This document shows, one piece after another, positions 55,472 through 64,000 of a stretch of 64,000 nucleotides of DNA. The stretch covers positions 8,377,669-8,441,668 of the forward strand of contig OZ005701.1 in assembly GCA_963930775.1 (NCBI GenBank), read 5' to 3'. The notes below the pieces were generated by a model that was not told where the DNA came from, did not search any database, and saw only the letters and a list, made by a program, of their open reading frames with translations. This DNA comes from Cliona cf. orientalis. Lineage: Eukaryota; Porifera; Demospongiae; Clionaida; Clionaidae. Numbering within the stretch: position 1 is the first letter of the stretch; each line of letters starts with the position of its first letter. A program made the position numbers and the translations under genes.

Positions 55472-55482
55472 ACGCATGCGCA
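55472..55482. promoter_or_regulatory. ACGCATGCGCA promoter-type motif between hAT and LOTUS/Tudor gene
   Basis: The motif lies inside the right part of the hAT element, about 240 bases upstream of the next plus-strand ATG. It equals the motif found before POLE, ABRACL/TMUB and several deaminase-like genes. Confidence 0.35.
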
Positions 55483-55719
55483 CTAAATAACATTATACTG
55501 CTGGCGCTTTTTGCATGCAGAGTGACAGTATACAATTGCTATACGGCAGTCTGGTTAGGGGCCGCCAAAAATTTGCCAGGGGCCGCAGTTGGCCACTCCT
55601 GATATATGCTCAAACCTGTCCTCCGGTCCTCCAGGGGCGGTGGTGGGTAATGGTCGACAGTTATACACGTAGATGCAGCTCCACGTGCCAGGCCAGGGTG
55701 CAGGGTGTGGTACGGTGTG

Positions 55720-59658
<3,939 letters not shown>

Positions 59659-59983
59659 TTATTTGCTGGCTCATGATACATAATATAGTACAAGGTATAG
59701 GTGACATTGTATGCCAACAATATTTTGTTCCGCTCCTTGTTAGATGACGTATTCTGAAGTTTGCGCTATTTTTAGCAACAGCTAGGGAAATGTACCTGGG
59801 GTTTTCCCTGTACACCTTAACCTATTTACCTGCCATTGAGATTCTACCATGTCAACATCTATACATAGTTCCTGGCACTTGGCATAATAATAATAGATAA
59901 AAATCGAGCACTTCTCAGTAGAGGTTATAGTTGAATGATTAAGAGAGATAAGGCTTAGCTGGAAAAGCAGAGCTCCTAGAACT
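59659..59983. promoter_or_regulatory. Upstream region of deaminase-like J
   Basis: No gene. It contains TTTTTAGCAACAG followed by TACCTGGGGTTTTCCCTG (59793-59810). This pair is also found, slightly changed, upstream of gene L and in reverse upstream of gene K. Confidence 0.45.
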
Positions 59984-60832
59984 ATGGAAACTTCCACTGT
60001 TATTGCTGTAGTGGTCTCCGTTGTTGGGTTGGCCACTGTGGCAGTATTTGTGTGTTGCTGCTCTTTGTACTATTGTTGCTGTAGAAACCGTAGTAGTAGT
60101 AGTAGAGCTGCTGGAAGAACCACAAGTCACCACACTAGGCGTAGTGGTTGGGGATCTCCTGGTATAAATCTTGAATCTGGATTGTTTTTTGAACCTCACC
60201 GATTGCAAAGACCTGCTGTTGAGACTGATGGGCCAGACAGCAGACAAGCCACTCACCTGCCTCGCAACTTTCGTGACTTTATTGTTCAGAAAATTATTCC
60301 TTACTTTATTGATCAGCGCCTGACCGCTTACCAGTTTGCCGTTGTGGTCCTGCTATCGGAGGATGATTTCAATAATATCTGTCGGATAAGATTCTCACCT
60401 TCCAGTTTCCGGGGGAAACCGATTCTTGATAAAACTTTCTCAATTATGCCTCAAGATCTCACAAAGTATAGAAATTATGTCATAGCTAGGCCCGACGGTA
60501 ATGACTGTCATTCTGAAGAAGAGATATTTGGGCAGTACTCAGTGACAGGTAGCCCCTTCAGTCACCTGTGGCGTTCTTACGTGGAGCACGCTGGTGCTTA
60601 TCCTAAATGTGTCCTGATCTACTCGTGGAACTTACCTTGTAGTCGGTGCACAGATGTTATCATCAGATCGCTGAGAGAGGAGCCATACAACAGAGCGAGT
60701 GTCATAGTGGCACATACCATATTTTGGAGATCTGAGACTGAGTCCCAACACGAAATGAATACTGAGAAACTGAAATGTGAGAATATTACTGTGAAACAGA
60801 TACCATATCCAATCCAACTTCCACCAGCATAG
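59984..60832 (+). CDS. Deaminase-like protein J, membrane-anchored with Cys clusters
   Basis: Intact, intronless, 282 residues. Residues 6-23 are a transmembrane helix (VIAVVVSVVGLATVAVFV). CCC at 24-26 and CCC at 31-33 follow, then a basic Ser/Arg stretch. The cysteines are likely palmitoylation sites and the basic stretch predicts a cytosolic domain. The domain starts at about 95: FRDFIVQKIIPYFIDQR, YQFAVVVLLSEDD, RNYVIARPD, H176-S-E178 and P218-C219-x2-C222 after YSWNL, then SVIVAHTIFW and a closing ITVKQIPYP. The segment between Glu and the Cys pair is 39 residues, longer than in copies C, E, G and I, because of an insert (GQYSVTGSPFSHLW). Copy L is its closest paralogue, and K is the third member of this tandem subgroup. 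Confidence 0.8.
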   Translation: METSTVIAVVVSVVGLATVAVFVCCCSLYYCCCRNRSSSSRAAGRTTSHHTRRSGWGSPGINLESGLFFEPHRLQRPAVETDGPDSRQATHLPRNFRDFIVQKIIPYFIDQRLTAYQFAVVVLLSEDDFNNICRIRFSPSSFRGKPILDKTFSIMPQDLTKYRNYVIARPDGNDCHSEEEIFGQYSVTGSPFSHLWRSYVEHAGAYPKCVLIYSWNLPCSRCTDVIIRSLREEPYNRASVIVAHTIFWRSETESQHEMNTEKLKCENITVKQIPYPIQLPPA

Positions 60833-61556
60833 TAGCTATAGTAATAACATTTCACATTGACCAATATTTTTATACTATAGATATGCGTAATTAATATTAT
60901 CAGATTCTACCATCTTAATAATTTAAGCAGTGTTGATCGACAAGGATGATGGGGTGGCTGCCCATAGTAGTGTAGGGGGTGGCTGGCTGGTAATGGTGAA
61001 CATTAAATTTCATACTTTGCAAGTACATGTATTGTGAGTAAAGGTGGGTGGCTAGCCCCGCCCCCTCGCTCGTCAGCCTCTGCATGATTGTACAAAAATG
61101 CATGGTATTCCCTAATTGGTTATTGATTCGTGAACCTTGCATTGTCAGCATGCACCTTCTGTAATGAATATTAGCTATTTTAAAGCATGCTTCTTGCGTA
61201 ACTTTGCACTGTGTGTGGATACAAAGCAGAGCTTGGCTGGCGTAATTAGTGCATGCTGTGTTCTAGAACATTCCTTGGGTTCGCTATTTTAGAGTGTCAG
61301 TGTAGAATTGTGCAATACAGGCACTACTTTAGAGTGTGCACTGATAGTATTACTATACACAAAATCTGCATGAATATACACCATAGAGAATACACATGCA
61401 CCAAGATTTAGTATGACATGCCAATAAAATTTATGCATAACAGAAAAACCCCAGGTTTATCCCCTATTTGATAGTATCCTGCATGTATGTATTTAAGTGG
61501 CCAGCACAAACAACACTGCATATAGAATTGAGTAGAAGAGTAAAATTCCTGAAACT
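60833..61556. other. Intergenic between deaminase-like J and K
   Basis: No gene. CAGAAAAACCCCAGGTTTA at 61441-61459 is the reverse complement of the box seen upstream of J and L. Confidence 0.45.
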
Positions 61557-62372
61557 ATGGAATACTTGGCCAGATATGTTGATAGTGCTAGTTGTTACTA
61601 TAACAACAGTGGTGATGTTGGAGTACACATTTCAAGCACTCTAACATCTTGGTCATCAGAACCAACTGATGCTGAGTTTTGTCAGCAAGAATTACAAGTT
61701 CTCACTAATCCTCCTACTGATGATGTGTGCAGTAGTGTTGAGAGTGATGAAGAGCCTGAGAATTATCCAGATATTATCTCTTCGCTGTGGCCTGCATCAA
61801 TTATTATTGAGAGACCTCGATATGTGCCGGACCAGTTTCATGACTTCATTAATCAAATAATCATCCCCAATTTCAGAGGTCAATGCAAATCTTACTCCAA
61901 GCAGTTTGCTGTTGTGATGCTACTGTCTGCACTTGATCTTCTTAACATCAAGGGGATGAGCTTCTATCCTTCTGATCTCCTGGGGAAGCCAATTCTGGAC
62001 AATGCAGTTGCGGTGATGCCAAGAAATTCAGCAATCTACAGAAACTATATTGTTGCTAGAATTAATAATAAGTGTCACTCGGAGAAGAAACTGTTTGGAA
62101 ACTGTTCTGAGTTGACTGATACTCCTTTCAATCATCTGTGGAGAGCTTACCTCAAGCACTATCGTTCCCATCCTAGGTGCATCCTGATATATTCTCGGAA
62201 CTTTCCATGCAGTCGCTGTACTGACTTGATACTCAAATGTGTTGGAGAACCCCCCTACAGCAGCGTGAATACAATAGTAGCACATACTAAGTTTTGGAGT
62301 AAGGATACTCATCATGAAATGAGCAGGATGAAGTTGGAGAGTAAGAATATATCAGTGGAACGTATATTATGA
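61557..62372 (+). CDS. Deaminase-like protein K, no membrane helix, altered SW motif
   Basis: Intact, intronless, 271 residues. Unlike J and L the N-terminus (MEYLARYVDSASCYYNN...) has no hydrophobic helix and is acidic around residues 54-72. The domain begins at about 92: FHDFINQIIIPNFRGQC, KQFAVVMLLSA, RNYIVARIN, H174-S-E176 and P217-C218-x2-C221. The usual YSW before the Cys pair reads YSRNF here, so the conserved Trp is replaced by Arg. In the first helix the conserved Gln-Arg is replaced by Gln-Cys. The zinc site itself is complete. The protein may be soluble, or its anchor may be encoded in a missed upstream exon. Confidence 0.75.
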   Translation: MEYLARYVDSASCYYNNSGDVGVHISSTLTSWSSEPTDAEFCQQELQVLTNPPTDDVCSSVESDEEPENYPDIISSLWPASIIIERPRYVPDQFHDFINQIIIPNFRGQCKSYSKQFAVVMLLSALDLLNIKGMSFYPSDLLGKPILDNAVAVMPRNSAIYRNYIVARINNKCHSEKKLFGNCSELTDTPFNHLWRAYLKHYRSHPRCILIYSRNFPCSRCTDLILKCVGEPPYSSVNTIVAHTKFWSKDTHHEMSRMKLESKNISVERIL

Positions 62373-62853
62373 TAATTTTTATAATCAATGACATTATATC
62401 TAGCTATATATTTTTATTATTGTGCGCTAACATCACATGGCACACAATTAGTAAAATAATTAATTTTACATTGTATATATTATTATGGCATTGGTACAGT
62501 CATCATGATTCCAATATTATTATTCAGACTCGATATTATTGATGTACCACATTGCAATAATAACAGTGTATCTCCATATTGGATTACGTAATCCGAAATT
62601 TGTGCCAAAAATAGCAACAAGTTACTCCACAAGGGGGTGGGGGTGTACCCTGGGTTTTTCTGAGTATCTCTCCATATAATATTATATTATACTTTCCTGT
62701 GTATAATTCATTCTTCTATGTCAACACCTGCTCAAATTCTACATGACTGCTGATTTGATTTGAGAAGGGATTTAGGCTAGCAAGTATAATTATTATTAGC
62801 TACAGCTAATCTGTATCTATTAACTAGAGTGCTAGAGCAAAAGTATCTGATTC
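62373..62853. promoter_or_regulatory. Upstream region of deaminase-like L
   Basis: No gene. AAAAATAGCAACAAG is followed by TACCCTGGGTTTTTCTG (62646-62662), matching the block before gene J. A palindrome GGATTACGTAATCC lies at 62581-62594. Confidence 0.45.
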
Positions 62854-63780
62854 ATGGATATTTCTCAACTATTGTCTACACACCCAGTTGGAACAGCTGT
62901 TATAGCTATTGCAGTAGCTATTATATTATTATGCTGCTGTTGCTGTTGCTGTTGCTGTAATACTAACCATACTCCTAGAAAATCCACCTATCGTGGTATT
63001 AATAGGGTTACACCAAGTTACCTTGAATCTGGATCATTGAATGATTTTGAACTACCCATAAAGCCACCCAACCGTCGCACTAAGGGAGGTTATGTACGTG
63101 TTAACAACTCAGAATGTGAGACAGATGTTCCAGAAGAGTATCCTAATCTTCATATTCCTACAGTTAATGTCAGTCAAGAGAGGCCAGTCACTCATCTGCC
63201 TCACCATTTTTCTGACTTTGTCATTGATAAAATCATCCCTTATTTCCTTGGTCAGCGCAGGAGAGCTTATCAGTTTGCCGTTGTGGTGTTACTGTCGGAG
63301 AACAATTTTGACAACATCTATCAGACCGGCTTCACTCCATCTAGATCTGATTCTGGGAAGCCAATCATTGATAATGATTACATATCAATGCCTCGAGATA
63401 GGACAGAGTACGGAAATTACATCGTAGCTAGACCCCTCTCCAATAGCTATCACTCTGAAGAAGAGATATTTGGGCAGCACTCTGTGACGGATAGCCCCTT
63501 CAGTCATCTGTGGAGTTCTTACGTGAAGCACGCCGATGCTTATCCTAAATGTATCCTCATCTATTCGTGGAACTTGCCATGTAGTCGGTGTACAGAAGTT
63601 ATCATCAGATCACTGAGAGAAGAGCCATACAACAAAGTGGGCGTCATAGTGGCACATACTCAACTTTGGCCATCAGAAATACTTAGTGAAAACAAGAATA
63701 ATAGGGAGAACCTAACTCATAACAACATTACTGTACAACAGGTAGCATATCCTACTCGTATCTCTCCTGCAAGTGACTGA
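62854..63780 (+). CDS. Deaminase-like protein L, membrane-anchored with nine consecutive cysteines
   Basis: Intact, intronless, 308 residues. A transmembrane helix (VGTAVIAIAVAIILL, residues 12-26) runs directly into nine Cys (27-35), a striking candidate for multiple palmitoylation. A linker of about 80 residues leads to the domain: FSDFVIDKIIPYFLGQR, YQFAVVVLLSENN, GNYIVARPL, H200-S-E202 and P242-C243-x2-C246 after YSWNL, then GVIVAHTQLW and a closing ITVQQVAYP. It is closest to J, with long identical blocks (for example EEEIFGQ and LREEPYN), showing recent tandem duplication. Function is inferred only from the deaminase signature. Confidence 0.8.
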   Translation: MDISQLLSTHPVGTAVIAIAVAIILLCCCCCCCCCNTNHTPRKSTYRGINRVTPSYLESGSLNDFELPIKPPNRRTKGGYVRVNNSECETDVPEEYPNLHIPTVNVSQERPVTHLPHHFSDFVIDKIIPYFLGQRRRAYQFAVVVLLSENNFDNIYQTGFTPSRSDSGKPIIDNDYISMPRDRTEYGNYIVARPLSNSYHSEEEIFGQHSVTDSPFSHLWSSYVKHADAYPKCILIYSWNLPCSRCTEVIIRSLREEPYNKVGVIVAHTQLWPSEILSENKNNRENLTHNNITVQQVAYPTRISPASD

Positions 63781-64000
63781 TGTATTTCATCTATGACATT
63801 ATAATACCTGTGAGCTTGATTGCTCGTAGAATAAAAATGACTAGTATTGATGATAAGAACTGCTAAACTCTATGAATGATAATAATAAACTATAATAATA
63901 TAATAGGCTGCTAAAATAGTTCCATGATTGTTGGGCTAAAAATAAATATTCTAACAGCTACTGTGAAAATACACATACACTAAGCAATTACATCATAATG
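63781..64000. other. Intergenic end of window
   Basis: AT-rich, with AATAAA-like signals at about 63831 and 63883 that could serve as polyadenylation signals of gene L. No gene is seen. Confidence 0.5.

Larger units (their letters stand above)
53058..55601 (-). mobile_element. Decayed hAT-family DNA transposon
   Basis: Left end CAGGGGTGGCCAAGG and right end GCAGTTGGCCACTCCTG form short imperfect TIRs of the hAT type (CAGGGGTGGCCAA). They enclose a minus-strand transposase gene. The flanks are AT dinucleotide repeats, so an 8-base target duplication cannot be resolved. Confidence 0.75.

Overview
This is animal nuclear DNA. It has intron-rich genes with GT-AG and occasional GC-AG introns, abundant TACATG microsatellites, several small inverted-repeat (MITE-like) elements, a fibrillar collagen gene with 54-bp exons, and metazoan replication and germline genes. 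The gene set, short introns and spongin/fibrillar-type collagen suggest a sponge, most likely a demosponge such as an Amphimedon-like haplosclerid. The species is inferred, not proven.

Layout. Positions 1-2015 (minus strand) hold the first part of a RING/B-box (TRIM-type) gene and a solo NHL beta-propeller gene. Positions 3009-14260 (minus) hold the DNA polymerase epsilon catalytic subunit in 31 recognisable exons, apparently lacking its C-terminal quarter. Next come a costars/ABRACL gene (minus) and a TMUB-type ubiquitin-like membrane protein gene (plus). From 16568 to 35357 lies an array of paralogous deaminase-like genes and pseudogenes. It is interleaved with MITEs and with two broken copies of the TMUB gene fused to broken deaminase copies. 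Positions 37353-40042 (minus) encode ORC4. A CpG-rich shared promoter separates it from the fibrillar collagen gene (41147-51971, plus, 29 coding exons). Positions 52711-55601 contain a long inverted-repeat element and a decayed hAT transposon. Positions 55720-59658 hold a LOTUS plus Tudor gene of the TDRD5/TDRD7 type. Positions 59984-63780 hold three more deaminase-like genes in tandem.

The most notable content is the deaminase-like family: about 10 full-length or nearly full-length genes and at least 4 pseudogenes or fragments. Each full copy carries H-x-E followed 27-39 residues later by P-C-x-x-C. This zinc-site arrangement is that of nucleic-acid cytidine deaminases, with an S-W pair just before the P-C as in AID/APOBEC proteins. 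Most copies begin with a single transmembrane helix, and others with a candidate myristoyl/palmitoyl start or poly-cysteine juxtamembrane runs. This suggests membrane-tethered, cytosol-facing enzymes. Rapid duplication, gene fusion, pseudogenisation and transposon insertion in the cluster look like a fast-evolving conflict (immune or anti-element) locus. That role is inference; no catalytic activity can be read from sequence alone.
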